Assembly (NCBI GenBank): GCA_963930775.1
Contig: OZ005690.1
Coordinates: 9,346,225 to 9,410,224, forward strand
DNA length: 64,000 bases
Direction: 5' to 3'
From: Cliona cf. orientalis
Lineage: Eukaryota; Porifera; Demospongiae; Clionaida; Clionaidae
Part shown: piece by piece, positions 49,001 to 59,166 of the stretch
Position numbering within the stretch: position 1 is the first letter of the stretch
Layout of the letters: the number at the start of each line of letters is the position of its first letter
Position numbers and translations under genes: made by a program
The notes under the pieces: model-generated
Told to the model about the DNA's origin: nothing
Database searches by the model: none
Seen by the model: only the letters and a program-made list of their open reading frames with translations

Positions 49001-51595
49001 CCGTTGTTCCGATAGACGATGCAACTGAAGTACACACTTTATTGAGACTGTCAGATACAGAGAAATCTGAAATCGATGATGCCTTCAAAAAGCTGACCAC
49101 AATTCTTCAATCTGACAGTCCAGAAGATCTCAAGCGACTACTTGAAGATCTAACGATGATCAACATGACAGATGTCGGTGGTCAGCCAGCCTTTTTAGAC
49201 ATGCTACCAGCCCTCACCATTGGCCCAGCTCTATACCTTCTCTTCTTTCGACTCGACCAAGAGCTTCGAGAGCATTATCCAGTGCGTTTCCTTCAAGATG
49301 AAAAAGGAGAAGAAATAGTGCTGGAAACTTCGTATTGCATCGAAGAAGTCCTTTACCAATGTCTAGCTAGTATCGCCTGCTTTAGCTCACCCTCACAAGC
49401 TGATCCCAAGGCAGCATCAAAGTCTGGAGCTCTACTTTTTGGAACATACAAGGATAAAGTAGATGATGCAAGGATCTCGCAAGTACAAAAAACACTAGAA
49501 GATAAATTCAAGGCTACGAAGTTGTACAAGGAAGGGCTACTACTGAAGCCACGTGCACCAAAGAATAGAATGGCATTCACAGTCGATAATATGAAGGGCA
49601 CGGAGGAGACAGAAATGAAAGATATTCGTGAAGACATCGAAGGAATAATCAAAACTTGTTTCCCTGCAATTCCAATTCCAGCATCGTGGCTCATGTTTAG
49701 AGTAGTATTGCATCTACTAAACAAGCCTGTGTTAAGCCTCACTCAGTGTGAAGAAATTGCTAAGCGATTATCAATGCCCACTCCAGTTCAAGAAGCCATT
49801 TGGTTCTTTCATCACGACATAGGCAGCCTGATGCACTACTCCAATATTCCCTCAATGGAAGATACGGTCATTTGCAATCCCCAGGTCATCTTTGACAACA
49901 TCAGCAAGCTCATCATCGATAAATTTCAGATTGCAAATCGAGCCATAACAGCAGGTGAAATTGAAGAGTTCCATCAAAGAGGCCTCTTCACTTTGTCACA
50001 CATCCAGGATACAACAGATCATCCCCAAAGCAGTCTTCTCAAGCTGAATCAGCTAGTTGATGTTCTCAAACACCACAACATTTTGGCAGAGGTGAAGCTA
50101 GTCGAGGAAGTAGCTTCCACTAGTGAGCCAGAGCCTGAGCCAAAATTCATCATGCCAGCCGTGATGAAGTACGCTTCAGAAAGTGAATTACTTTCTCCGT
50201 CCTCTACTATTGAAGCAATGCCTTCTCCTTTTTTCATTTATTTTGCTGGTGGATTCGTTCCATTTGGAGTCTTCTGTGCTGGTGTGGCTCACTTAATAGC
50301 TCAACTTGATTCGATGTCTCCAAGGTGGCAGTTGTGTGACGATCAAGTGATGAGGAATAAAGCAAAATTCATAATCGATGGAGCATTCTTTGCCACACTC
50401 GCATCTCGACCGCAGTACATAATGGTTCACATTGAACAGCATCCAAAAGCAAGATGTAAAACAACTCTAGAAGTCATTTGCTCCAAAGTATGCAAAACAG
50501 TCGTTCAAACATTAAAAACAGTAATATTGAACATGAAATACAAGCCATACGGAACACTGCAAGGAATAATCGAGCAACCATTTGAGCTAGCCTTCACCTG
50601 TAACCTGGAGGACTCTCATTGCAATCATTTTATGATCGTTACTAAGGACAACAGTGGACAGCACGCTAAATGTCTCAAAAGCCTAGTTGATTTCGATCTC
50701 GAAGACAAACACTTGATCTGGTTTATGGTGAGTATTGTAATACTAGTATTGTTATGACATTCTGTGTATAATAATATTATCATGTTACGAGTATCCTTTT
50801 CCATATTATGATTACAGGGTAAAAATGGAACATCTAATTCCAAATCTTCCTCTACAATTGACGTCCAATCTGAATGTGCACTCGATGAGGTGAGTAAATT
50901 TTATTAACTGATAACTTTACCCGCTAATACTAAGCAAACAAGTTTTACATCACTGCATTGTCCTTAATGTTGCAGGATACAAATGGCTCACCTAATTCTA
51001 ATTCAAAAATCTCTACCGAAACTACTGAGATTAATAGTACAATGTCATGTGATGAGGTACATTGCAATCAATTTTCATGGTACTGATGGTGATTGTCGTA
51101 TCTTGCTATAATTATAGGGTGAGGATTCCAAAGCTGTACCAGATACTGACCAAGCAACTCTTGCAGATTCAAGTGGATCAGGTTTGACAACAAAATAATA
51201 ATTTTCTATTCTGCCAGAATCATGTTCTCTACTTTTGTATAGATAAACTGAAGATCATGGATTTGCACAGAATCCAGACTTGGACATGGGGTGCCCGCTC
51301 TCAGTGGTACAATGTGGGTCTAGGCCTTGGCATATCCCCAGACACACTGGATGCTGTCAAGAGGGACAACAGAGACATTTGCGCCGACTGCTATGGAGCT
51401 ATGCTGAAGCAGTGGCTGAAGGAGGAGCCAGCTCTGAGTTCCCTGGCTGGAGCTCTCAGGTCTCCTTCAGTCAACATGGGACACCTCGCTCAACAGCTAA
51501 TGTCAATGGGATTATGTGAGTTGCACTTTCATAGCTGTAGTATTAATAATTTTACAACCGCCTTTTGTTTTTACTATAGAGTCAGAAAGAACTGA
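37030..51595 (+). CDS. Ankyrin-Roco-like GTPase-death domain protein, copy B (in-frame TGA)
   Basis: Predicted coding exons: 37030-37077, 37288-37356, 37722-37832, 38123-38221, 38620-38724, 39498-39599, 40657-40746, 40848-40946, 43344-43448, 44790-44888, 45185-45266, 45585-45644, 45899-46006, 46344-46544, 48554-50727, 50818-50889, 50976-51056, 51118-51181, 51243-51595. Frame is kept throughout, about 1373 residues. The start MGTKQS fits the N-myristoylation pattern (MGxxxS), suggesting membrane tethering. Nine ankyrin repeats, GTPase/COR and death domain match copy A. TGA at 48799-48801 (codon 542) replaces the first Trp of GSQWW in copy A, yet the frame is otherwise open for 650 more codons. 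This may be a recent null allele, an assembly error or a recoded/edited codon. The proline-rich exon of copy A is absent. Confidence 0.75.
37722..45266 (+). CDS. Copy B ankyrin repeat exon array (nine exons)
   Basis: Nine exons (37722-37832, 38123-38221, 38620-38724, 39498-39599, 40657-40746, 40848-40946, 43344-43448, 44790-44888, 45185-45266) have the same lengths and phases as copy A except the first, which is one codon longer. Repeat signatures include KHPLWYASYDGRDDLVLLLL, GDTALIIAS, GATPLYAACDENH and GYTSLH. The array is about 1.8 kb longer than in copy A because different transposons occupy its introns. Confidence 0.85.
38746..39250 (-). mobile_element. Helentron-like element, copy 1
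   Basis: Read on the minus strand it begins ACCCCGCG and ends GAGCTCTAG, as do copies 2 and 3. Insertion relative to copy A's intron is exact: GTTGAATGAC there is split here, with AA on both sides. The interior holds a CAGACAA minisatellite (about 39165-39205). No coding capacity. Confidence 0.6.
39738..40539 (+). mobile_element. Helentron-like element, copy 2
   Basis: 5' end ACCCCGCGCGCATG; near the 3' end the partial complement TGCACGCGGGGT is followed by the palindrome GCTCTATAGAGC and the terminus TCTAG, flanked by TT on both sides. The asymmetric terminal inverted repeat plus 3' hairpin is the Helentron (Helitron2) layout. It contains a nested MITE at 40140-40493. No Rep/helicase gene, so non-autonomous. 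Confidence 0.6.
40140..40493. mobile_element. CATAGGCG-type MITE nested in Helentron-like copy 2
   Basis: Ends CATGGGCGTCG and CAACGCCTATG are inverted. AGATT flanks both sides (40135-40139 and 40494-40498) as a 5-bp target duplication. Helentron-like copy 3 has the unoccupied sequence TAGATTGCGCAATG. Poly-G/poly-C stretches lie near the left end. Confidence 0.75.
41565..41710. repeat. Dispersed repeat shared with 63475-63620 (inverted)
   Basis: The sequence around TTAATCGAATACA, GATCCAATTTAACGCAA and GACCTTTACCAGAAAAA reappears reverse-complemented at 63475-63620. Probably two copies of a moderately repeated mobile element; ends not resolved. Confidence 0.6.
41735..42075. mobile_element. 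Long-TIR MITE in intron of copy B
   Basis: Arms containing CATCACCAGCATGCAGGAGG on the left and its near-complement on the right (around 42035-42045) match imperfectly over roughly 80 bp each, with a loop of about 180 bp. Edges are approximate and no target duplication was assigned. Confidence 0.55.
42473..43080. mobile_element. Tc1/mariner-type MITE, CCGTATCCTCCCGAAAA ends
   Basis: Inverted ends CCGTATCCTCCCGAAAATAA / TTATTTTCGGGAGGATACGG with TA on both sides (42471-42472 and 43081-43082). A poly-C tract lies inside the left end (about 42568-42593). The centre (42616-42855) stays open for 79 codons on the plus strand and could be a captured exon. It shares the TIR design of the 9895-10441 element. 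Confidence 0.75.
43531..43967. mobile_element. TA-flanked MITE nested in Helentron-like copy 3
   Basis: Inverted arms share AATCATTAGTTTCTGGTCAC and extend outward imperfectly to GGCCACTCCAA / TTGGA. TA flanks both sides (43529-43530 and 43968-43969), matching the unoccupied sequence in copy 2 (CATTAGCAG). A Tc1/mariner-type mechanism is likely. Confidence 0.7.
44154..44395. mobile_element. CACTG-ended MITE nested in Helentron-like copy 3
   Basis: Ends CACTGCAAAAAGGGAAATGT and ...CTCTTTTTACAGTG are inverted, and longer inner arms (GTCAGTTTGACAT, TGCAGGTGAGTGAA) pair inside. CA duplicates on both sides (44152-44153 and 44396-44397), with the empty site GCCCATTCAAT in copy 2. CACTG ends with a 2-bp duplication suggest the CMC superfamily. 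Confidence 0.7.
46344..46544 (+). CDS. Copy B helical linker exon
   Basis: Same 201-nt length and phase as 8363-8563 in copy A and near-identical in protein, differing for example by Asp for Asn late in the exon. Charged and helical; fold not identified. Confidence 0.7.
47079..47935. mobile_element. Compound insertion with strong hairpins, intron of copy B
   Basis: Absent from copy A's homologous intron. The left part is a roughly 110-bp hairpin (ATAGTTATAGCACGG and GGGATTTATGGC pair with complements ending near 47193). A second hairpin lies at 47475-47528 (CCTCGAACCCAGA / TCTGGGTTCGAGG). ATATATCCCACCT near 47195 pairs with AGGTGGGATATAT near 47910. Nested MITEs are likely; no gene. Confidence 0.5.
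48554..50727 (+). CDS. Copy B GTPase plus COR-like exon, interrupted by TGA
   Basis: 724 codons aligned with 10825-13034. The P-loop reads GPPHSGKSS (His for Arg), G3 is DVGGQ and G4-like is GTYKDK. The codon at 48799-48801 is TGA where copy A has TGG; the following Trp codon is intact. No other stop or frameshift occurs in the exon. Without readthrough or editing the product would end after 541 residues, just past the P-loop, losing the GTPase core, COR-like region and death domain. Confidence 0.75.
50976..51056 (+). CDS. Copy B tandem-duplicated acidic linker exon
   Basis: Encodes DTNGSPNSNSKISTETTE and ends SCDE, resembling the preceding exon 50818-50889 (GKNGTSNSKSSSTIDVQ ... ALDE). Probably an exon duplication within the linker. 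Copy A has DEQNNDDRPHSAPPSPS-type sequence here instead. Confidence 0.55.
51243..51595 (+). CDS. Copy B death-domain exon and stop
   Basis: Death-fold pattern as in copy A: SQWYNVGLGLGI, LDAVK, YGAMLKQWL, AGALRSPSVN, LAQQL. Read through, the frame ends TGA at 51593-51595 after an extra roughly 25 residues. Splicing at ATTAT/GTGAGT (51515/51516) to an acceptor near 51580 would instead create TAG at the junction. Either way the domain is complete. Confidence 0.75.
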
Positions 51596-52705
51596 AAATC
51601 TTGATTTTATAATGTGTTATTGATTTAATGTTATGATTTTGAGTGAGCTACCTTTTGACAATGTATATTTTTTATCATCAGTGATCAAAATAATAATTAA
51701 ATTTTATTGTTATTCTTATCATCAATGGGAAATGTAAATTATTAAGGATGCATGAGTGGTACTGTGTACATTATTACATCGTAATCTATTGCATGAGTTG
51801 GAATGATTAGCATGAGTGCATGCATGAACAATAATTAAATCCCTTTTTCAATTACAAATTATTTTTAATTTTCACTCTCAGGATGAGAATGCTTGTGACA
51901 TTAAGTTTTGGGGTTCGTTTTTGTTGCTTGCATACAATTGCAAATCATAAATTAGGACTTCATTGGAAGGGTATATAATAATGGTGGTACTGGTGGGATG
52001 CATGGCACTGGGCCGGGACTCATTCCCCCTCCCTCTAGATTTGTATGGGAGAGTCATAGCATAATACTATTAGCTGTACCAATCATGTATTGTACTATAT
52101 AGCTACGTATGTATTTGCATTGTGTGTGCCAAATTTTGTATGTCTAGTGCATACATACGCAATGTTTTGTGTTATTAAGTACATCTCTACAGTCATCCGT
52201 TTTGCCTCTATTTTTGTTATCATAACAATTAAATTTTAATGTGCACCATCTGTCTTGAGGCCTAATTATGAGGTTTCCGATTAATTTTTAAGTATAGCTA
52301 CTGAAATAAAAAAAGTAATAATGGTGATTTCAGTGTGTGACTGACTGTGTACCTGTGTTTACGTATATGTATATACATGTGTGCATATCTGTAAAAATTA
52401 ATTGTTATCATACATTGTGTGTTGGTGTATTCATTGCTGTGTATGATAATAATAAATTATTACTATGCAAAAATAGTATACACGCAGCAATCCACTATCT
52501 CTCCACTGTACATCAATTTTTGTACCATGCATTGACTCGAGGCATTTAACATTATTATTTCTAGAGAGTGGAAATTCACAGACATGGAGCTATGCATGCA
52601 AGACATAGTACTATGCATGGCAGCTAGAGTGCCTGTGTGCACACATTGTATGTCCATGCATATCATGTGAACTAACCATAATTACTAGTGTCATGCAGGG
52701 CCTGT
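51596..52705. other. Copy B downstream flank, no gene
   Basis: AT-rich non-coding sequence. AATAAA occurs near 52450 but is distant from the stop. Positions 52490-52690 align with 15415-15600 downstream of copy A. Confidence 0.5.
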
Positions 52706-53311
52706 TTGGGGCGAGCCTGAGCTGAGCCTCTGAAAGTCTCTGTCAGTAGCTGAGACTCGAAAACTTTAACAAAGCCATAGCACAATAGATCATGAAGACC
52801 ACCGACACATATCCAAGCATACAATGACAGACAGTCTCATAGTGCTATGTAGGTCTATACAGCTGCACGATAGCTAGTTCCCTCGACATAGTGTCTGCCA
52901 ACAGTCAAGAGAAAAGATAATTTTAGCCTGCCTCTACTGTCAGAGCCGGTCAGTTAACCCACGTCTATCTTTATCGCGTTCTTAGCTGGTCCTTGCGCTG
53001 TTGAGCTGACGACGACCTCTGTCTCTCCTTCGGAGTCCGGCGCGGTACAGCTTGATACCAATGGTATATATATAGCTCCTGTTAGCTTACTTGGTCAATA
53101 CATGCAGGCACGAGTGTAAATTTGCAATTCGCTAAATTAGAACGGCGTATATACGGCGCGTAGCCAAGGCATGAGAATGCGCAATAGAATATTTCGCGCT
53201 TATGTCCATAGAGGCATGCTGGGCATATATATTTCGCGTGACCGACGTGCCATAATAACAATTCGCGCACAGCTGTACTGTTTATGTGGGGCTCGCTCAG
53301 GCTCGCCCCAA
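52706..53311. mobile_element. MITE with TTGGGGCGAGCCTGAG ends
   Basis: Inverted ends TTGGGGCGAGCCTGAG and CTCAGGCTCGCCCCAA bound about 600 bp. The interior is partly CpG-rich (ATTTCGCG, GGCGCG motifs). No coding frame; target duplication not identified. Confidence 0.6.
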
Positions 53312-54371
53312 TTATAGTTCAGATTCCTGATTGTGAACAACTTAATTATCTTCCTCAAATGCATTTCACTGTGGTTACTGGAGCTTATCAGTAGCTAGTG
53401 AGGGTGGATATAACATGCCATAGTACTTTACACAATAACAGATGTACTGGTACAGCTGGGAAATACCTACTGGGTCAGCAATCTGCTATCAGGGAATTTT
53501 GTGAGCGCAGTTAGAGTGGGTGGAAAACATCTATTAGTAAGGTACTTGGTATTGTGTTTGACTATGTTATAGCAGTGCTCCACCATACAGGCACTGTACA
53601 CTGATTAAATTAATTATCGTCGGCTATAGGGTAATTATCATAGTTGAAAATCTCATCTATCATAATGATATTGTAATGGTAGTTGCCTAGCAACCAAAAT
53701 TTCTATGGGCAATTCGATGGCTTTGGGAAGGGGGTGGGTCATCATAAAGTAGGCCAATATTGAACAGAGGTCAACTACCAACAAAATAGTTATCTGACAG
53801 TAATTGCAGTGTATTCGATCATGCATCTCATGCACAACCCAATTACATTCAGATGACTATTATTTTATGTGTACACATACTGCTACATACATGGGTGTGA
53901 GTATAGCTACTTATCAGATTCTGTGTGCATCAATGGACATATACGTATAGTAACAGTTGAAAAGTCACGTATCATAGTACGGCTATACCATGCGTGTGTA
54001 TCATACCATAATGTGTGTGTAGGTTGTGTACATGTACTTAATGTTATGTTATGTGTGTGTATTAGTTCATACAATTTCATTCGTGAGTGTATTTGTGTGT
54101 ATCAATGGACATGCATGTATAATCTGCTATGCATTTTGTATTAGTGTACATGTATACAATGTTCGTGTTCATTATATTCCATCATTATATAATTAAATGA
54201 ATACACACAGCAATCCACTACATTATTCCACCACATCATTAATATTCTTTTGCCACTGTTTTTGTTAGCATAATAATTCCCCCTTCACTATTATGGACAT
54301 ACAATTCACTCATTAGCACTACACACAAATCTCACGAGTACGTATATACACAGACCATTAATTTTGGGATC
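53312..54371. other. Copy B downstream flank aligned with both sides of the fold-back element
   Basis: No gene. 53780-53800 matches the left flank of the 11-kb element and 53920-54370 matches its right flank (33545-34053), so this region approximates the uninserted state. Confidence 0.55.
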
Positions 54372-54373
54372 TG

Positions 54374-56429
54374 CACTGTTAAAAATGGTGTGTTGTTCAA
54401 CACACTAAATTTTGTGGTCAGATTTCACTAGTGTGTTGTAGAACACACTTGTGTGTTCCACTGACACATGAAGTGTGTTGCTGGACACACATGTTCACTC
54501 AGTACATAGGAAGTGTGCTGTCTGACACTTTAATAGTAGGTGTGCAAAAGTGCACACTTGTATGCGTGTTATGATACACTCACAGGGGTGTTGGTATGGC
54601 TATGGGGGCGGGGCTATCATGATCATCACGTCATTGGGTTAATTACGCATGCGCATATTGATTAGCTCTGTGGCAGCTGCTCTCCAGTTTGAACTTTGGC
54701 CAGCTCTCTGACAGTGAAATGGTGATTTCTAACTGCATAAGTGAGTTTAATAAGCGGTTAAGATAATATTTATGTGCAACATATTTGGTTTATTCCCTCT
54801 GCTACTCCAAATAAGTACCACCAGTCTTTTAGGAAGCTGTAGCTAGTTGCATGCTAAACTTGCCATCTTTTTCGGTCACTGTCTCTGGACTGGCCTCCCT
54901 TTTAGAGTTTACTTACATGCAGGGGGTGGTATTTTAGAGTAAAATATGCTTACAATCCGTTATTGCCCAGATTAATGGCCATAAGAAGCATGGAGCAATC
55001 GTCAGTTTCAATACCTGAATGAAAATGTTCTCTCACCCTTCTCTACTTTAGGGCCATATTTATCAACTTAAAAGTTTCTCTCCCAGGCTGCTCCCCGGCA
55101 CATAAATGATGCAGCTGCTGATGCTATCAAGCTAAGATGTTACAGTATGCTAGGTAAGCAAGTTTTGTTGATTCTCTCTCTCTATCCTCTTCTACTGAGG
55201 TTCTCTTTCCTTCTGTCATGATATCAAGTGCATAAGGTGATTTTTCTCTCATTGCAATGTACAGATGCCACCTGCTGTTTGTAATTCTGGAGTGCCATAC
55301 TACCCAACATGTCGATCTGGTAAGTTCCATACCCAACGTCTCTCTCTCCCTCCCTCCCTGCTTCTCTCTCTCTTCCTCCTCTTGTTGAGGGTCTAGTGCG
55401 TAAATGATTTTATCTCATTTATACCTGATACAGCTGCTGCCTGGTGCTCATAACTTTGCCTCCTGTTGCGTCATACAACCAAACACATGTTAATCTGGTG
55501 AGTTTCACCTCTCTCTCATGCAGATCTTTTTCTCTTTTATGTCTGTCTCTTTTCTTAATTAGTCTCATGCCCAGCCCCCTTTCATGCATGCGGAGAGAAG
55601 GGGTCTGGACAAACGTGTATAGGACCTGTATCGCCGAGAAATGCATGATGTCATGTATTTCTGGTGTGCGTGAATAAGAAACGCGAATAAATTAACATTC
55701 CATTGGGTACCAAAGGTTCTATCGTGTACTAACGCGCACGCACACAGTCATTAATTTGCATTCCATTCATGCCCGTGCAGTCATGTGATTTGATCCGTGC
55801 ATCTGATTGGAGTGCACTGTATGTTGCACGGGTGACACGGGCCCTATACATGTTTGTCCAGACCCCTTCTCTCCGCGTGCGTAAAAGGGGGCTGGGCACG
55901 AGACTACTGCTTATTCTGTCCCTGTATCCCGTCTATTTCCATTATCCTTAATAATGTATGTCTATGAATAATCAGGGCCACCCATACACGCTAATTCAGC
56001 TGGTTGAGTCAATGTTTTTTTCTGTTTTTCTATTTAGATGAAATAGCAGTAGCAGCAGCAAGATCATTGTTTCTCCAAAGTTGGGGTGTATAATTCAACA
56101 CCAACGAAAGCTTCCGAACAGTAAAAGTACTAGTAATAGTATTACAATCATATTCTTTTGAACAAATAATTATTATTTATAATTGTTGTAGTGTTGTTAT
56201 TGGAACATTTTAATATTTAATGAAATTTAATACACATTGTTGCATGTTACAGAAGCACACCAGAATCCCTACTGAACACACTAAATAAGTGCTGTGCAAC
56301 ACACTTTTTCAGTGTTGTAGAGCACACCAAACAGAGGGTGTTGACTGACACACATTTGGTGTGTTAAATTTAAGTACCTGTACTAACACACCAAAAGTGT
56401 GTCACCATAACGCACTAGTTTTAACAGTG
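54374..56429. mobile_element. CACTG-ended non-autonomous element with 2-bp duplication
   Basis: Ends CACTGTTAAAAATGGTGTGT and ...AGTTTTAACAGTG are inverted. TG lies on both sides (54372-54373 and 56430-56431), and the uninserted site GGATCTGCTCATTGATT is present at about 34047-34063. Both subterminal regions carry many GTGTGTT/AACACAC repeats. The interior has pyrimidine-rich stretches and splice-like signals but no credible protein. A nested MITE is at 55561-55905. Confidence 0.75.
55561..55905. mobile_element. MITE with AGTCTCATGCCCAGCCCCC ends, nested
   Basis: Arms AGTCTCATGCCCAGCCCCCT and AGGGGGCTGGGCACGAGACT continue inward over GGAGAGAAGGGGTCTGGACA for about 75 bp. It sits inside the CACTG element at 54374-56429. 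No clear target duplication. Confidence 0.65.
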
Positions 56430-56431
56430 TG

Positions 56432-58376
56432 CTCATTGATTCTATCATAACTAATAAGTTTACACTATTCTTGTAAAACATTGTCATCATTTAATTTTAT
56501 TGGCCAACATCTAGCAGTTGCAACCAAAATCAATAGTTTTAGGCTAATTACTGTCCATCAGAGAGATGCCACCCTGGCCTAGGGAGAACTGCTTCAATTA
56601 ATCATCAGGACCTCAGGGATGTTGAAACCAGAGTAAGGGGGAAGAGGCTTGAGGGAGTGGTGACAGAGATGCTCCTGATTTTTGTGCCAGTATATAGTAA
56701 TATATCTTCTAGAGAGATAGGTTGGAACATAATATATTATGTTTTGAGATACTAAGTTAAACATTAAACACAAGGATTATGAGTTTTACACTCACTCCAA
56801 ACTACTATAATATTATAATAATATTAAGGCTAATAATATGACACTTGCATGGTTCCCATGAGAATCAGCCCTTACAGTCCACCTTAATTGCTGTTGGCAG
56901 CAGGCAGCAGGCAGCAGATACAGCTGCAACCACATAGAAACCTAGCAAATGCCTCTTGTAAAGATTATGGTGATGAGGAATTTTCATGGCTACTCCTTAT
57001 TTCCACATGTTATCCTCTTCTTTCCTGCAATACAATCCATCTTTAAGATAGTACAAATAATTGCATGTTTTGGATGGATCATAGAAATGCTCTGGAGTGA
57101 GTTTGCCTAGTCAATATTAATAATGCTCACATATATTAATAGAGGCACACACATTCTAATCATGCAAACATAATAATTATTATTATCATTATACGTACAT
57201 AATTATAGCATTGAATATTCTTAGTAGCATCAAGCACGGGGAATCTTATGAGAAATTAAGGGTTTTACGTGAAAGATTCATTTCTCCCTATCCTCCCTCC
57301 TTCCAGCCCCATTAATTTATCATTGTCTGCTCCTTACCATCATCATGTATCGCAGTGGCTGTATACATGCTGCATCATCATCGTGATAAATGCACTCTCC
57401 AGACAAGCTGCAGGTATACAGATAAACAATTGCATGTTCAGGAGTAAAAATTAATAGAGGGTGCTTGACAGTATGCACACCAACTTCAAATATCTCTTAG
57501 TGCATACATAAGCATACATGTGTAATATTATAGCTGCCTACTACGATACGTACGATGTATGTATTCTCTACATTTCGAAGTCTCATTGTTATCAATTGAA
57601 TCTATTCTATAGACCATACCAAGTTTAATTAATCACATAATGTAGCTACAGGAGCATAGGCGGCGAAGGTAATATGTGTTAGGCAAAGTATTTAAGACTG
57701 CTCTTCCTTATTAGCTGGTGCAGTGCATAGTAGATTAGCTACTTTTGTACAAGCCACACTGTACTAGATAATTGACTTAGTCTGTACTGTAACAGTAGTG
57801 TGATTGCGGACTGGTGCTATCACTGTGGACTCTGGAGAGCGGTTAGAGCTCAACCAATGGAAATACCCCGCACGCATGCCCACTCCACTGGCATATGAGG
57901 TATTAAAAGCATCTGATAGGCACTCCTTTGGCGCCCTTTGGGCAGCTCATATAATATGCTCCTGGTATCTAAGATTGGTATGTACACACATGCAAGCACA
58001 TTGAATGAATTTAGCTACATAGCTACTGTAATAATAGGTACAAACATATGTACATAGATTTGGAGTGCACGTGACTAGTGATCATTAAAATTAATTTTAG
58101 TAGCTAGCTATAGTTCAATATTCATAGCGTTTCTAATTTTACCACAGTGCAGAATGGTGGAGGTCTATTGCATAAATTATGGGGTGTGGTATCTCTAGCA
58201 TTGGAATGTAATAGTCCATGTATAAAGCTCGGTACGAGTGGTGATCTCCAAAAGCTACTGTTGTCCATCTCTCACTTCAGGTATACTACTGTAGTTGTAA
58301 ATAGTAGCTACCTACTGATGTGCGGCATGAAGTGACATACTGAGCTACACTGACTTGCCCCTTTCTGGCTAACTAA
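56432..58376. other. Intergenic region, no supported gene
   Basis: AT-rich. The first 150 bp continue the flank shared with 34060-34200 and about 34600-34700. CAGCAGGCAGCAGGCAGCAG is a short tandem run at about 56897-56920. No gene, long repeat or clear element ends were recognised in the rest. Confidence 0.45.
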
Positions 58377-58484
58377 CGGTAATTCACCTAACTACACTCA
58401 CGGTTCGGCACACTTTCTAACTAATAGGGAGAAGGCTGCGTAGAAAGAAAGTGTGCCGAACAGCGTGAATTACCGTATTCGCTC
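58377..58484. mobile_element. Short MITE, ACGGTAATTCAC ends
   Basis: ACGGTAATTCAC...GGTTCGGCACACTTTCT is inverted against AGAAAGTGTGCCGAAC...GTGAATTACCGT, leaving a small loop. About 108 bp, non-coding. Confidence 0.6.
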
Positions 58485-58637
58485 GATCAGACGTCGCGGC
58501 TACTCATCGCCTGAGTTTCAACTCAGTCGTGCGGCGTTTGTTAGCTAATAGCTTCCTCAGTATAGCTGCCAGAGAGGCAATCCGTAGAGAAACGGTCGAT
58601 TGACACCACTAAACTTGGAGATTCTGGCCCCTTTGCT

Positions 58638-58972
58638 CATAGGCGTAGGAACCGGGGGGGCACCGGGGGCACGTGCCCCCCCAACCAGCAAGGAAGGGGG
58701 CCAGTGCCCAAACAGCCAGAGCAATGCCTGTACATGCTGTAATAGGCCTGACTATGAAATATTCAAGAACAAGTAGCTACAAAGTCTGTTCTGATCGACT
58801 TACTATTCGTTTCTTCATTGCTACAACCAAGAAACTCCGACCTGACACTGTCATTCATGCGAAAAGGGCAGGGTTTACACCCAAAGTGGGCGTGGTCGCA
58901 ACAATTTTGCGCGCGCTTTGCGCGCAAATATTACAATGCCCCCCCAACCATCACCATCTTCCTACGCCTATG
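58638..58972. mobile_element. CATAGGCGTAGGAA MITE with 5-bp duplication
   Basis: Ends CATAGGCGTAGGAA and TTCCTACGCCTATG are exact inverted repeats. TTGCT flanks both sides (58633-58637 and 58973-58977). Poly-G and poly-C stretches lie just inside the ends. Same family as 40140-40493. Confidence 0.8.
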
Positions 58973-59166
58973 TTGCTGATATAGAAGAAGGTTAGAACTT
59001 GTTTTAGATGACAGCTAAGTATTATTAACTTGAATTCTGTACGGCGTTACTCAGTTTTCATCGAGGAGGCTAACGTACTTTTCAAATAGTATACTGAGGC
59101 GTGGCGCGGCTATTATTGTGCTAAGCAAGTCCGTCGTCCAGTGGAAAGGGTAAATAGGCAGTGGCT

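Noticed and set aside
57855..57880. ATACCCCGCACGCATGCCC as a fourth Helentron-like end
   Set aside because: Matches only the GC-rich motif; no hairpin, TCTAG end or second terminus nearby.
57804..58004. Frame with LAYEVLKASDRHSFGALW resembling part of a kinase domain
   Set aside because: Only about 20 residues resemble APE/SDVxSFG motifs, other kinase motifs are missing, and no neighbouring exons were found.
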